Shown: positions 1 through 7,935 of the stretch, piece by piece
Numbering within the stretch: position 1 is the stretch's first letter
Layout of the letters: every line of letters begins with the position of its first letter
NCBI RefSeq assembly: GCF_013839515.1
Contig: NZ_JACDNQ010000001.1
Location: 82,681 to 146,680 of the forward strand
Origin: Natronomonas salinimetallica
GTDB taxonomy: Archaea > Halobacteriota > Halobacteria > Halobacteriales > Haloarculaceae
DNA: 64,000 nt
Direction: 5' to 3'
Program-made: the position numbers and the translations under genes
The notes under the pieces: model-generated
What the model was told of the DNA's origin: nothing
Databases searched by the model: none
Seen by the model: only the letters and a program-made list of their open reading frames with translations

Positions 1-2329
1 TCCCGAGCGTCTCGTCGTACTCGCCCGGCGAGTCGAGCATCGTCTGGTAGTCGACGCCGAGCACGCCCGCGACGGACTCCCGCAGCGACGGCGCGCCGGG
101 GTTTTCGAGCCGCATCAGCGCGATCAGGTACTCGACGAGGCGATCCGATTCGGGCGGTTCGCCCAGCGTGTGCAGGCCCATCCGGATCTGCGTCGTCTTC
201 ACGTCCGTCAGGTAGGCGTGGACGCGCTCGACGAGTTCGTCGATCGGCACGTCGTCGCCTTCGACCGCGCCCTTCGCCAGTGTCGTCCCCGCCTCCTCGG
301 GGCCACGAACGTCCGCTTTCTCGTCGATGTCGCCCTCGAGCCCCAACTCGACGGCGAGGTCCAACTCGTCGATTTTCTCTCGGAGGAGCCGTTCGACCGT
401 CTCGCCGGCCCCGCTGCCGGCCTCGCGGTACTGGTCGGCGAGCTCCTCCAGTTCCGCGAGCTCGTCGTAGGTGCCGGCCTCGGCCATCGGCGGCGTGAGG
501 TAGTCGACGACGGCGGCGTAGGAGCGTCGCTTGGCCTGCGTCCCCTCGCCGGGGTTGTTGACGATGTAGGGATAGACGTTGGGCAGATCGCCCACGAGCG
601 CGTCCGGCGCGCTCTCGGCGTCGAGGCCGACGGTCTTGCCGGGCAGCCACTCCAGGGAGCCGTGCGTACCGAGATGGACGACCGCGTCGGCGGCGAACTC
701 CTCGCGGAGCCACTTGTAGAAGGCGTAGTAGTCGTGCGGCGGCTGGAGATCGGAGTCGTGATACACCTTCGAGGGGTCCATCCCGAATCCACGGGGGGGC
801 TGGACCGTCACGAGGACGTTGCCGAACGCCGTGCCGGGGATCGCGAAGGGACGTTCCGGCGGGTCGCCCCACTCTTCGAGGACGTTTTCGCGGAACTCGG
901 GATCGGCGTCGGCCCACCACTCGGCGTACCGCTCGGCGGGGACGACGTCGGCGGAGAGCCCGCGGACGTCCTCGGGGGCGACCCACCGGTCGTCGAGCGT
1001 CAACTGCGCAGTGAGCGTCTCGATGAGTTCCTGCCCGGAGCTCGGAAACCGCCCCCCGAGGTCGTAGTTCCGAGCGCGAAGCTCCGACAGCAGGTTCACC
1101 GTCGACTCGGGCGAGTCGAGCCCGAAGGCGGTGCCGATGCCGTCGTCGCTCGGCGGGTAGTTGTGGAGCACGACCGCCACGTTTTTGTCCTCGTTCGGGG
1201 TGTCACGCAACTCGGCCCAGTTGACTGCCAGCGAGGCGGCGTGGTCGATCCGGTCCTCGATCGGGAAGTGCTGTTTCGGCGTGGAACCGATGCCGGCCTC
1301 GTCGTCGGTGCGTTCCTTCCCGGAGATCGGGTGAGTGATGACGTTGCCGTCGAACTCCGGCAGCGCGACGGAGAGCGCGAGTTCGAAGCCCATCACGCCC
1401 GTGTCGCTGGAGTCGTACCGCGAGCGCGAGCGCATCGTCGTCACCGTCTGGATCACGGGGACGCCGAGGCGCTTCAAGAAGACCTCCTCGGCGTCACCGC
1501 CCTCGTCGTTGGCGTCGCGGCCCCGCTCGGCCATCGACAGCGAGAACATGAACGACGAACAGACCGCGTCGACGAGCGGTTCGCCCGCCCCGTCGGTGAG
1601 CCAGTTGTCGACGACCCACTCGGCGTCTCCGGGCCGCGCCCGGCTTTCCGAGGCGTCTTCCGACGCCTCGCCGTCCCCCTGCTCCCCGGAGTCGGTGACG
1701 GGGTTACAAAACACCGGCAGCGCGTTCGCCCCCTCGGCTTCGATCGCCCGGACCAACGCGTCGACGTAGCGGGTGTTCTCGTGGGTCCAGTGGGACTCGT
1801 AGAACCAGACGGCGACGGTCGGTCGGTCCCCGTCGAGGGTCGCATAGAGCCCCTCGACGGAAACGCCCGGGTGATCGGGGTGATACACCCCTTCGGTCGG
1901 CAGCGCGACGGGGTCGTCGTACCCGGGGGTCTCGGGCGTGAACCGGTCGGTCAGATACCGGACGCAGTTCGCCAGGTTGGCGCTGCCGCCGCGCTCGAGG
2001 TACTCCGAGACGGTTTCGCGGACGCTGCCGGGGACGGTCGTGTCCTCGACGGCGAAGGCGTCGCCGGTCGCTTTGATGACGACCGGAACGCCGGCCGCAT
2101 AACAGCGATCGAGCGCGCGGTCGTAGCCGGGCATGCTCTCTTGGTCGCCGTGGAGCCACAGGACGACGGCGTCGCAGTCGGTCAGTTCCTCGCAGAACGC
2201 CTCGACGGCCTCCGGCTCGTCGAGGTCGCTCTCGGATCGGGCGACGAGGTCGGCTTCGACCTCGCCGGCGGCGCGGGCGAGCGCGCCCAACTCGTTTTCG
2301 GTCGCGGTGTAGAGTCCGACGGTTGGCAT
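1..2329 (-). CDS. cobN: Cobaltochelatase subunit CobN (partial, 3' end off window)
   Basis: Large subunit of the ATP-dependent chelatase that inserts cobalt into the corrin ring during aerobic-type cobalamin synthesis. The reading frame is open from an ATG at 2329 (start MPTVGLYTATENELGALAR) down to the window edge, giving 776 residues; the family is usually about 1200-1300, so the C-terminal third is missing. Recognisable CobN/BchH stretches include GTHGSLEWLPGK and NVYPYIVNNPGEG. It is divergent from the ChlI/ChlD-type gene at 2364 with only 34 bases between them, and cbtB/cbtA follow that gene, so cobalt insertion and uptake sit together. An acidic low-complexity insert occurs around residue 225. 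Without the C-terminus a magnesium-chelatase BchH role is not formally excluded, but the cobalt neighbours argue for CobN. Confidence 0.93.
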   Translation of the reverse strand, partial: MPTVGLYTATENELGALARAAGEVEADLVARSESDLDEPEAVEAFCEELTDCDAVVLWLHGDQESMPGYDRALDRCYAAGVPVVIKATGDAFAVEDTTVPGSVRETVSEYLERGGSANLANCVRYLTDRFTPETPGYDDPVALPTEGVYHPDHPGVSVEGLYATLDGDRPTVAVWFYESHWTHENTRYVDALVRAIEAEGANALPVFCNPVTDSGEQGDGEASEDASESRARPGDAEWVVDNWLTDGAGEPLVDAVCSSFMFSLSMAERGRDANDEGGDAEEVFLKRLGVPVIQTVTTMRSRSRYDSSDTGVMGFELALSVALPEFDGNVITHPISGKERTDDEAGIGSTPKQHFPIEDRIDHAASLAVNWAELRDTPNEDKNVAVVLHNYPPSDDGIGTAFGLDSPESTVNLLSELRARNYDLGGRFPSSGQELIETLTAQLTLDDRWVAPEDVRGLSADVVPAERYAEWWADADPEFRENVLEEWGDPPERPFAIPGTAFGNVLVTVQPPRGFGMDPSKVYHDSDLQPPHDYYAFYKWLREEFAADAVVHLGTHGSLEWLPGKTVGLDAESAPDALVGDLPNVYPYIVNNPGEGTQAKRRSYAAVVDYLTPPMAEAGTYDELAELEELADQYREAGSGAGETVERLLREKIDELDLAVELGLEGDIDEKADVRGPEEAGTTLAKGAVEGDDVPIDELVERVHAYLTDVKTTQIRMGLHTLGEPPESDRLVEYLIALMRLENPGAPSLRESVAGVLGVDYQTMLDSPGEYDETLG

Positions 2330-2363
2330 AAGGTTAATAAACTCCGTTTGTGTTAAAACAACT
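2330..2363. promoter_or_regulatory. Short divergent promoter between cobN and chlID
   Basis: Only 34 AT-rich bases separate the two divergent starts, so both promoters must overlap or reach into the coding regions. The spacer contains the inverted repeat TTGT-N6-ACAA (2348-2361), which could be an operator, and a GGTTAATAA stretch. Shared regulation of the two chelatase subunits is inferred from the geometry; no regulator is identified. Confidence 0.45.
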
Positions 2364-4412
2364 GTGTTTGATTTCGCCGAGGACAAAAGCGTTTCTACGC
2401 CGTTCGGGGCGGTCGTCGGCCAACGGCGGCTCAAAGAGGCGCTTTCGTGTGTCGCCACGGACGACGGCCTCGATGGCCTGCTCGTGACCGGCGAGAAGGG
2501 TACGGCCAAATCGACGCTCGTCCGCGGGCTGGCCGAGCTGTTGCCCGACCAGCGCGCCGTCGCCGACTGCCCGTACGGCTGCCCGCCCGACGACCGGAGC
2601 CGACAGTGTCGGGAGTGCCGCGACCGGGCGACGTTCCCGGTCGAGACGCGCTCCGTCCCGCTCGTTACGCTGCCGCTCGGTGCGACGCGCGAGCGCGTTG
2701 TCGGGACGCTCTCGGTCTCCGATGCGCTCGCCGGCGAGGCGACGTTCGAGCCCGGCCTGCTGGCTCGCGCCAACCGCGGGCTGTTGTACGTCGACGAGGT
2801 GAACCTGCTGGACGACCACCTCGTCGACGTGTTGCTCGACGCCGCCGCCTCGGGGGTCAACCGGGTCGAACGCGACGGGGTCAGCCGGAGCCATCCCGCC
2901 GAGTTCACGCTCGTCGGGACGATGAACCCCGAGGAGGGCGACCTCCGTCCACAGCTCCGGGACCGCTTCGCGCTCTCGGTCGACGTCGAGGGCGAACGCG
3001 ACGTCTCCGACCGGGTCGCCATCATCGAGAGCGACCTGCGGGGCGGCCGGCCGGCCGGGGGCGACGACGACACCGACGCCCACCGTCGGCGACTGCGGCG
3101 CGCCCGTGAGACGATCGGGTCGGTCGCGTTGACGGACGAACAGAAACGCGAGATCGCCGAACTCTGTCTCGAGGCCGGCGTCGACGGCCACCGCGCCGAC
3201 ATCGCGACCGCTCGGGCCGCCCGAGCGCTCGCCGCCCTCGACGAACGACCGACCGTTACCCGACCCGACATCCGGACCGCGGCCTCGTTCGCGCTCGGCC
3301 ATCGGATGCGCTCGACGCCCTTCGAGGACGCCCCCGACGCCGACGAGGTCATCGACGACCACTTCGAGGACGGTGAAGACACCGATGGCGATACGGACGC
3401 CGACGACGGTGGAAGCGAGAACGCGGACGCCGACGACGGTGGAAGCGAGAACGCGGACGCCGACGACGGTGGAGACGGAGACGACAGCGGCGGAGACGGA
3501 GACGACTCCTCCGGTAAGGGGGGCGGCGAAGCCGGCTCCGGAAACGACGGGGGGACCGACGGCCCGGATACGGGCGAAGCGGGCGGCTCCGCGGACCCCT
3601 GTGGGGACGATGGGACGGAGCAAGCGACGCCGCTGATCCCCGGCCAGCCGGCCGAACCGGCCGAACACGCCACGGCACCCGACGTCGACACGCCCGAAGC
3701 CGAGGCCGGAAGCGGCGCGGGGCGGGCCGACTCGGGACCCGATGCCCACAACGAGGGCGTCCGTGTCCGGACCGAACAGGCCGGTACCGGGAGCGCGATC
3801 GATGCGGCCGCCTCGGTTCGGGCCGCCGCGACCCGGGGAAGCGACCGCGTCGAAACGCGTGATCTGCGACGGTCCGTTCGGTCGGGTGCGGGCGAGGCGC
3901 TCGTCGTCTTCGCCGTGGACGCGAGCGCCTCGATGCGACCCGCGATGGCGGCGGCGAAGGGCGTCACGCTCGAACTGTTGGAGGGTGCCTACACCGAACG
4001 CGACAGCGTCGCCGTCGTCGCGTTCGCGGGCGAGGGTGCGGAGGTGCTTCTCCCGCCGACCGACTCGGTCACGCTGGCGGCGCGGCACTTAAAAGAACTC
4101 CCGACCGGCGACCGGACGCCGCTGCCCGCCGGACTCCGGACGACCGCGGCGGTGATAGACCGGGCCGACCCCGACGCCGCCGTCGCCGTCGTGGTCTCCG
4201 ACGGCCGGGCCAACGCCGCGTCGACCCCGACCGCTGACACCCGGGCGGCCGCCGAAGCGCTCGCGTCGACCGACGCCCGCGTCGTCTGCGTCGAGGCGGG
4301 CGACGAACGAGGCCTGCTCGCCGAGGTCGTCTCGGCGAGCGACGGAACGCTCGTCGCTCTCGACGCGCTGACCCCGGAGCGCGTCGAGCGTGAACTCGCC
4401 CGGTCGCGGTAG
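2364..4412 (+). CDS. Chelatase AAA+/VWA fusion (ChlI-ChlD type), CobN partner
   Basis: Motor and coupling subunit that powers metal insertion by CobN or BchH. The N-terminal ~330 residues are an AAA+ module with Walker A GEKGTAKST near residues 43-51 and the ChlI-type VDEVNLLDD Walker B segment. A long acidic Asp/Gly/Ser linker follows, and the C-terminal ~190 residues are a VWA domain with the MIDAS motif DASAS. ChlI and ChlD are thus fused in one 682-residue chain. The start is a GTG at 2364. A CPYGCPP...CRECRD cysteine cluster near residues 73-90 is typical of this family. The linker is partly built from a 30-bp tandem repeat. It sits between cobN and cbtBA, which supports a cobaltochelatase role; haloarchaeal members are often annotated simply as magnesium chelatase. 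Confidence 0.9.
   Translation: MFDFAEDKSVSTPFGAVVGQRRLKEALSCVATDDGLDGLLVTGEKGTAKSTLVRGLAELLPDQRAVADCPYGCPPDDRSRQCRECRDRATFPVETRSVPLVTLPLGATRERVVGTLSVSDALAGEATFEPGLLARANRGLLYVDEVNLLDDHLVDVLLDAAASGVNRVERDGVSRSHPAEFTLVGTMNPEEGDLRPQLRDRFALSVDVEGERDVSDRVAIIESDLRGGRPAGGDDDTDAHRRRLRRARETIGSVALTDEQKREIAELCLEAGVDGHRADIATARAARALAALDERPTVTRPDIRTAASFALGHRMRSTPFEDAPDADEVIDDHFEDGEDTDGDTDADDGGSENADADDGGSENADADDGGDGDDSGGDGDDSSGKGGGEAGSGNDGGTDGPDTGEAGGSADPCGDDGTEQATPLIPGQPAEPAEHATAPDVDTPEAEAGSGAGRADSGPDAHNEGVRVRTEQAGTGSAIDAAASVRAAATRGSDRVETRDLRRSVRSGAGEALVVFAVDASASMRPAMAAAKGVTLELLEGAYTERDSVAVVAFAGEGAEVLLPPTDSVTLAARHLKELPTGDRTPLPAGLRTTAAVIDRADPDAAVAVVVSDGRANAASTPTADTRAAAEALASTDARVVCVEAGDERGLLAEVVSASDGTLVALDALTPERVERELARSR
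3394..3480 (+). repeat. 30-bp in-frame tandem repeat in chelatase linker
   Basis: About 2.7 copies start at 3394, 3424 and 3454. Each unit encodes a DADDGGSENA-like decapeptide in the acidic linker between the AAA+ and VWA domains. A multiple of three keeps the frame, so copy-number change would only lengthen or shorten the linker. Confidence 0.85.
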
Positions 4413-4456
4413 TTTTGGACGCGACCGGAACGGTTAGGCGGTTCGACCCAAAGCTT

Positions 4457-4472
4457 TACAATCACACTTGTA
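4457..4472. promoter_or_regulatory. Inverted repeat upstream of cbtB (possible operator)
   Basis: TACAA-N6-TTGTA lies 19 bases before the cbtB ATG and overlaps the region where the promoter should be. A cobalt- or B12-responsive repressor site is a reasonable guess, but no regulator is known here. I saw no cobalamin-riboswitch fold upstream. Confidence 0.35.
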
Positions 4473-4490
4473 GAAGGGCAAATACAATTT

Positions 4491-4676
4491 ATGAGTACGA
4501 ACGAAACCGTCGGCGACCGGCTCGACGTCGCCCGAACCGAACTGACAGCCACACAGATCGCCGCGGGACTCGCCTTTGGAACCGCGATCGTCTTCGCGCT
4601 CATGTTCGTCCAGGAGCCGCTCGTCCACGAGTCGATGCACAACTTCCGACACGCCGCCGGTATCACGTGTCACTGA
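4491..4676 (+). CDS. cbtB: Cobalt transporter subunit CbtB
   Basis: Small (61 aa) membrane protein of the CbtAB cobalt uptake family. One hydrophobic segment spans roughly residues 22-41. It is followed by the hallmark histidine-bearing tail (EPLVHESMHNFRHAAGITCH), proposed in the family to bind cobalt. The ATG at 4491 follows the chelatase gene by 78 bases, and cbtA begins 3 bases after this stop, so the two are co-transcribed. The length is typical of the family. Confidence 0.93.
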   Translation: MSTNETVGDRLDVARTELTATQIAAGLAFGTAIVFALMFVQEPLVHESMHNFRHAAGITCH

Positions 4677-4679
4677 CGC

Positions 4680-5420
4680 ATGATCGCTGAGTACCTCCGA
4701 CGCGGCGTCGCCGCCGGCGCCGTGGCCGGGGTCGCATACGGGCTGTACATGACGCTCGTCGGCAACCCGCTCAGCAGCTCCGTCGAGCACGCGGCCCGCG
4801 ATCACGCCGGCAACGCGCACGGCTCGGGCGGCCTCGTCTCGGAGATGACGACCGCCGCCGTCAGCGCGGGCAGCGGGCTACTGTGGGCGGTCCTGCTCGG
4901 GGGTGTCTTCGCCGTTGCACTGTATCTGCTCGAACCGGCGATCCCGGGCTCCGCGGCCGTCCGGTCGTACGTCCTCGCCGGAGCCGGCTTCCTCACGGTC
5001 TCGGGCGTTCCGTGGCTGGCGTTGCCGCCCGCCGCTCCCGGTGCCGTACACCAGTATCCGATCGGGCTCCGGATGCGGGCCTACGTCGGCCTCGCCGTCC
5101 TCGGCGCGATCACGGCTACAGCGGCCGTTCTCGCGTACAAACGGGGGGCGCGTCGCCACGTCGGCCTCGGGATCGTCGCCGGCGCGGCCCCGATACTCGT
5201 CATCGCCGCCGTTCTCACTCTCGCGACACCGACGGTGACGACGTATCCGAACCACCCGATGGACCTCGTCGCCGCCTATCAGGGGCTTACCGTCCTGACG
5301 CAGGCGGGGATCTGGCTTCTCATCGCCGGAACGTTCAACGCGCTCCGGCGACGGGAATCGGAGTACCGGAACGGACCGACACGCACGACCGACGACGCAC
5401 TCGTGGGAGGAGGCCCGTGA
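4680..5420 (+). CDS. cbtA: Cobalt transporter subunit CbtA
   Basis: Integral membrane partner of CbtB, 246 residues with about six hydrophobic segments starting near residues 9-27 (GVAAGAVAGVAYGLYMTLVG) and a conserved HxxxDHxxNxH-like stretch (EHAARDHAGNAH) near residues 36-47. It is thought to form the membrane channel or carrier for Co2+ feeding the chelatase encoded just upstream. The stop lies inside the first of three 20-bp repeats that lead into the ferredoxin-like gene. Confidence 0.92.
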   Translation: MIAEYLRRGVAAGAVAGVAYGLYMTLVGNPLSSSVEHAARDHAGNAHGSGGLVSEMTTAAVSAGSGLLWAVLLGGVFAVALYLLEPAIPGSAAVRSYVLAGAGFLTVSGVPWLALPPAAPGAVHQYPIGLRMRAYVGLAVLGAITATAAVLAYKRGARRHVGLGIVAGAAPILVIAAVLTLATPTVTTYPNHPMDLVAAYQGLTVLTQAGIWLLIAGTFNALRRRESEYRNGPTRTTDDALVGGGP

Positions 5421-5468
5421 AACGTCGAGGAAACCCGTGAAACGTCGAGGGCCACCGTGAAACGTCGA
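5417..5468 (+). repeat. Triplicated 20-bp start region with two mini-ORFs
   Basis: GTGAAACGTCGA occurs at 5417, 5437 and 5457, exactly 20 bases apart. Each copy begins with a GTG. The first two read seven codons (VKRRGNP, VKRRGPP) and stop at a TGA that overlaps the next GTG as GTGA. The third runs on as the 106-aa ferredoxin-like protein. The first copy's GTGA also contains the cbtA stop. This is most simply a slipped duplication of a start region. Confidence 0.85.
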
Positions 5469-5777
5469 ACCGACAAGCAGACGACCCGCCTCGACGCCCA
5501 CGTCTTCGTCTGCGTAAACGAGCGCGACTCCGAGTACGCCTGCTGTGCCGAGGCGGGCGGCGAGGAGACCGCCGCGGCCGTAAAGACGTGGCTCCGCGAG
5601 CGGGACGCCTTCTGGTCGCCGGTCGGCGTCTCGACGACGGACTGTCTCGGCCTCTGTAGTGAGGCAGGCACCGCGATCACGATCCAGCCGCACAACGAGT
5701 GGTTCGCCGAGGTCCGGCCGGACGACGTGGACGACCTCATGAGCGAGGCGTTCGGCCCCGGGGCGGACCGGATCTGA
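5457..5777 (+). CDS. Thioredoxin-like (2Fe-2S) ferredoxin domain protein
   Basis: A 106-residue protein of the thioredoxin-like ferredoxin family. The cluster cysteines are visible at C19, C29 or C30, C63 and C67 (pattern VCVN...CC...DCLGLC). Such proteins often accompany late cobalamin genes in haloarchaea and may supply electrons for cobalt reduction; that role is inferred from position. The start is the third GTG of the 20-bp repeat, the only copy in the correct frame. It is probably the last gene of the cobalt transcription unit. Confidence 0.85.
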   Translation: MKRRTDKQTTRLDAHVFVCVNERDSEYACCAEAGGEETAAAVKTWLRERDAFWSPVGVSTTDCLGLCSEAGTAITIQPHNEWFAEVRPDDVDDLMSEAFGPGADRI

Positions 5778-5915
5778 CGACGACCGGGCGGCGCTCACCG
5801 ATCCGTTCTCCGGGGAGCGGCCCGTCGACAACGACGGCCACGGCGTCGGGGGGCGTGATACCGTACGATCGAGGACCTCCGCCGCTCGCGGACGCCTTCG
5901 GGCCGCACCCGCGGA

Positions 5916-5923
5916 TTTAAATA
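5916..5923 (+). promoter_or_regulatory. TATA box of the rtcB-like gene
   Basis: TTTAAATA is centred 28 bases before the GTG at 5948, the spacing expected for a leaderless haloarchaeal transcript. It supports the chosen start. Confidence 0.75.
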
Positions 5924-5947
5924 CCGGTACGCGCAAAGCCCCGACCA

Positions 5948-7390
5948 GTGATCGAACGCGAGGGGACCCACACGACGGCGCGGGTGTTGACTGACGACGA
6001 GGAACTCCTCGAGATGAACGTCCTCGAACAGATCGACGAACTCGTCGATCACCCGGCGTTCACCGAGCCGATACGGATGATGCCCGACGCCCACGTCGGC
6101 GCGGGGGCCCCGGTCGGTTTCACCATGCCGCTCGGCGAACGTATCGTCCCGAACGTCGTCGGCGTCGACGTCGGCTGTGGGATGGCGGCGTTCGAACTCG
6201 GATCGACGCTGCCGCTCGGTGACGCCGAACGTGAGCGCGCCGTCCGGGCGGCCGTCCCGATGGGACGATCCGTCCACGAGTACGACGACGCACCGCACCT
6301 CGTAGACGAGTTTCCCTTCGAGCGCGCCACCCGGATCTTCGAGCGCTTCGATTCCGCCCACGCGGCGCGGTTCGGCGAACGGATCGACCCCGCGTTCGAC
6401 TTCGACGGCTACGACGGGGAGTATTTCAATTCCCTCTGTGACCGCGTCCTCGCCGACCAGCGCCAGGGGATGGGCCACGTCATCAAAAGCGTCGGGACGC
6501 TCGGGGGCGGCAACCACTTCATCGAGTTCGCCCGCTCGCGGGAGACGGGATCGTACTGGCTTGTCGTCCACAGCGGGTCGCGGTATCTCGGCAAGTCCGT
6601 CGCGGAGTTCTGGCAGGGGCGGGCCGGCGACTACCGGTCGGCGGATCGGATCCGCGAGGTCATCCCCGAGTCCGACTACGAGTTCCTGAAGTTCGATCCG
6701 GAGACGGTCGGGGACCGTGAACTCCACACCTGGGTGACCGGCGGGATGGGCGAATCCCACCTCCGCAAGGCGGCGATCCGCGAGGCCTTCGACGGAGGGG
6801 AGATCGAACGGACGTTCGATCGGCTCTCGCGGCCGAAAGCCGACGCCGAGACGCGCAGCGACGACCTCGATTACCTCGAGGGACGGGAGGCACACGGCTA
6901 CTACGTTGACATGCTGTTCGCCCAACAGTACGCCCGCTGGAACCGGCAGTTGATCGGCGAGGCGATCTGCTCGGCCCTCGGCATCGACCCGGCCGATTCG
7001 TTCCAGTCGATCCACAACTACATCGACTTCCGTGATCTGACGGTCCGAAAGGGAGCGACGCCGGCCCGCGAGGGCCAACGGATCGTCGTCCCGTTGAACA
7101 TGGCCGACGGCTCGATCCTCGCCCGCGGCCGCGGCAACGACGCCTACAACCGAAGCGCCCCCCACGGTGCCGGCCGGACGATGAGCCGCGGCGAGGCCTT
7201 CGAAACGGTCGCCCTCGACGAGTTCGAAACCGCGATGGAGGGCGTCTACTCCGAGTCGGTCGTCGACGGTGTGCGCGACGAGGCACCGATGGCGTACAAA
7301 CCCGCCGAGGCCATCGCCGCGGCGATCGAACCGACCGCCGCGGTCACGGACCGGTTGGACCCCGTCCACAACATAAAAAGCGTCGAGTGA
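5948..7390 (+). CDS. RtcB family RNA ligase
   Basis: A 480-residue RtcB-fold ligase, the family that joins 2',3'-cyclic phosphate and 5'-OH RNA ends using GTP and Mn2+. Visible signatures are MMPDAHVG (residues 44-51), VDVGCGM with metal cysteine C77, GTLGGGNHF, HSGSR, and SAPHGAGR with the histidine expected to be guanylylated near 406. It uses MPDAHVG and DVGCGM where classical tRNA-splicing RtcB has forms like MPDxHxG and DINCGV. It may therefore be an RtcB paralogue used in RNA repair, not the tRNA ligase itself. The GTG start is supported by a TATA box. Confidence 0.88.
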   Translation: MIEREGTHTTARVLTDDEELLEMNVLEQIDELVDHPAFTEPIRMMPDAHVGAGAPVGFTMPLGERIVPNVVGVDVGCGMAAFELGSTLPLGDAERERAVRAAVPMGRSVHEYDDAPHLVDEFPFERATRIFERFDSAHAARFGERIDPAFDFDGYDGEYFNSLCDRVLADQRQGMGHVIKSVGTLGGGNHFIEFARSRETGSYWLVVHSGSRYLGKSVAEFWQGRAGDYRSADRIREVIPESDYEFLKFDPETVGDRELHTWVTGGMGESHLRKAAIREAFDGGEIERTFDRLSRPKADAETRSDDLDYLEGREAHGYYVDMLFAQQYARWNRQLIGEAICSALGIDPADSFQSIHNYIDFRDLTVRKGATPAREGQRIVVPLNMADGSILARGRGNDAYNRSAPHGAGRTMSRGEAFETVALDEFETAMEGVYSESVVDGVRDEAPMAYKPAEAIAAAIEPTAAVTDRLDPVHNIKSVE

Positions 7391-7505
7391 CCGTCGTGGA
7401 CGTCATCCAGCGGCTGTGAGGAACTGCCCCGTGCGCCTCGCTCGCTTCGCCCGCTGCTTGCGGCCGGAGCCTCCGGCTCGAATTCCGCTGAAAGACCGGT
7501 TCGGC

Positions 7506-7553
7506 GGCGGGGCGTCGACGTCAGTGCGTACGCGACGGCGGGGCGTCGACGTC
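7506..7553. repeat. Short direct repeat in intergenic DNA
   Basis: The 17-mer GGCGGGGCGTCGACGTC occurs at 7506 and 7537. The surrounding 7391-7571 is otherwise GC-rich low-complexity sequence between two convergent genes, with no gene visible. Confidence 0.6.
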
Positions 7554-7571
7554 GGCCCCCGTCCGACAGCC

Positions 7572-7856
7572 TCACTCGATCTCCAGGGTTCCGTCCCCGC
7601 CGCCGTCCCCGCCGTTTTCGTCCCATTCGAGTTCGAACTCGATGCTCAATTCGCCCGGCGCGTCGGTCGGCCCCTCCCGTTCGGCTTTGACCTCGAAGGT
7701 CGGGCGGGCCGGCGGGTCGAGGGTCACGGACTCCGCACCCGCCTTCAGGGTGATCTCGCCGCCACGTTCGAGGTTTTCCGCGACGGACCGAAGGTACGCC
7801 GCGATCTCCTCTCTGGTCTGGTCGCTCTCGGATTTAAACAGGACTTCTTCGGGCAT
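7572..7856 (-). CDS. amphi-Trp domain protein
   Basis: A 94-residue haloarchaeal protein matching the amphi-Trp domain pattern: N-terminal MPEEVLFKSE, a helix with TREEIAAYLRSVAENLE, then alternating strands ending in the family-typical FELEWDE. The function of the family is unknown. The tail is acidic and glycine-rich. Start is the ATG at 7856. It is convergent with the rtcB-like gene and followed on the same strand by no close gene. Confidence 0.85.
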   Translation of the reverse strand: MPEEVLFKSESDQTREEIAAYLRSVAENLERGGEITLKAGAESVTLDPPARPTFEVKAEREGPTDAPGELSIEFELEWDENGGDGGGDGTLEIE

Positions 7857-7935
7857 GCTGTGGGCAGGTACGCCGTCCGCACATATATCTATCTCGGCGG
7901 GTACCCGCCGTGGAGAGACGACGCTACGGCCCGTC

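Noticed and set aside
170..2356. Long plus-strand frame of 728 codons opposite cobN.
   Set aside because: It is a GC-rich antisense shadow; the minus frame carries clear CobN sequence.
2334..4088. 584-codon minus-strand frame opposite the chelatase gene.
   Set aside because: Arg/Gly/Val-rich shadow of the ChlI/ChlD reading frame with no recognisable domain.
4413..4490. Cobalamin riboswitch before cbtB.
   Set aside because: Only 78 bases are available and no B12-box-like or multi-stem structure is visible.
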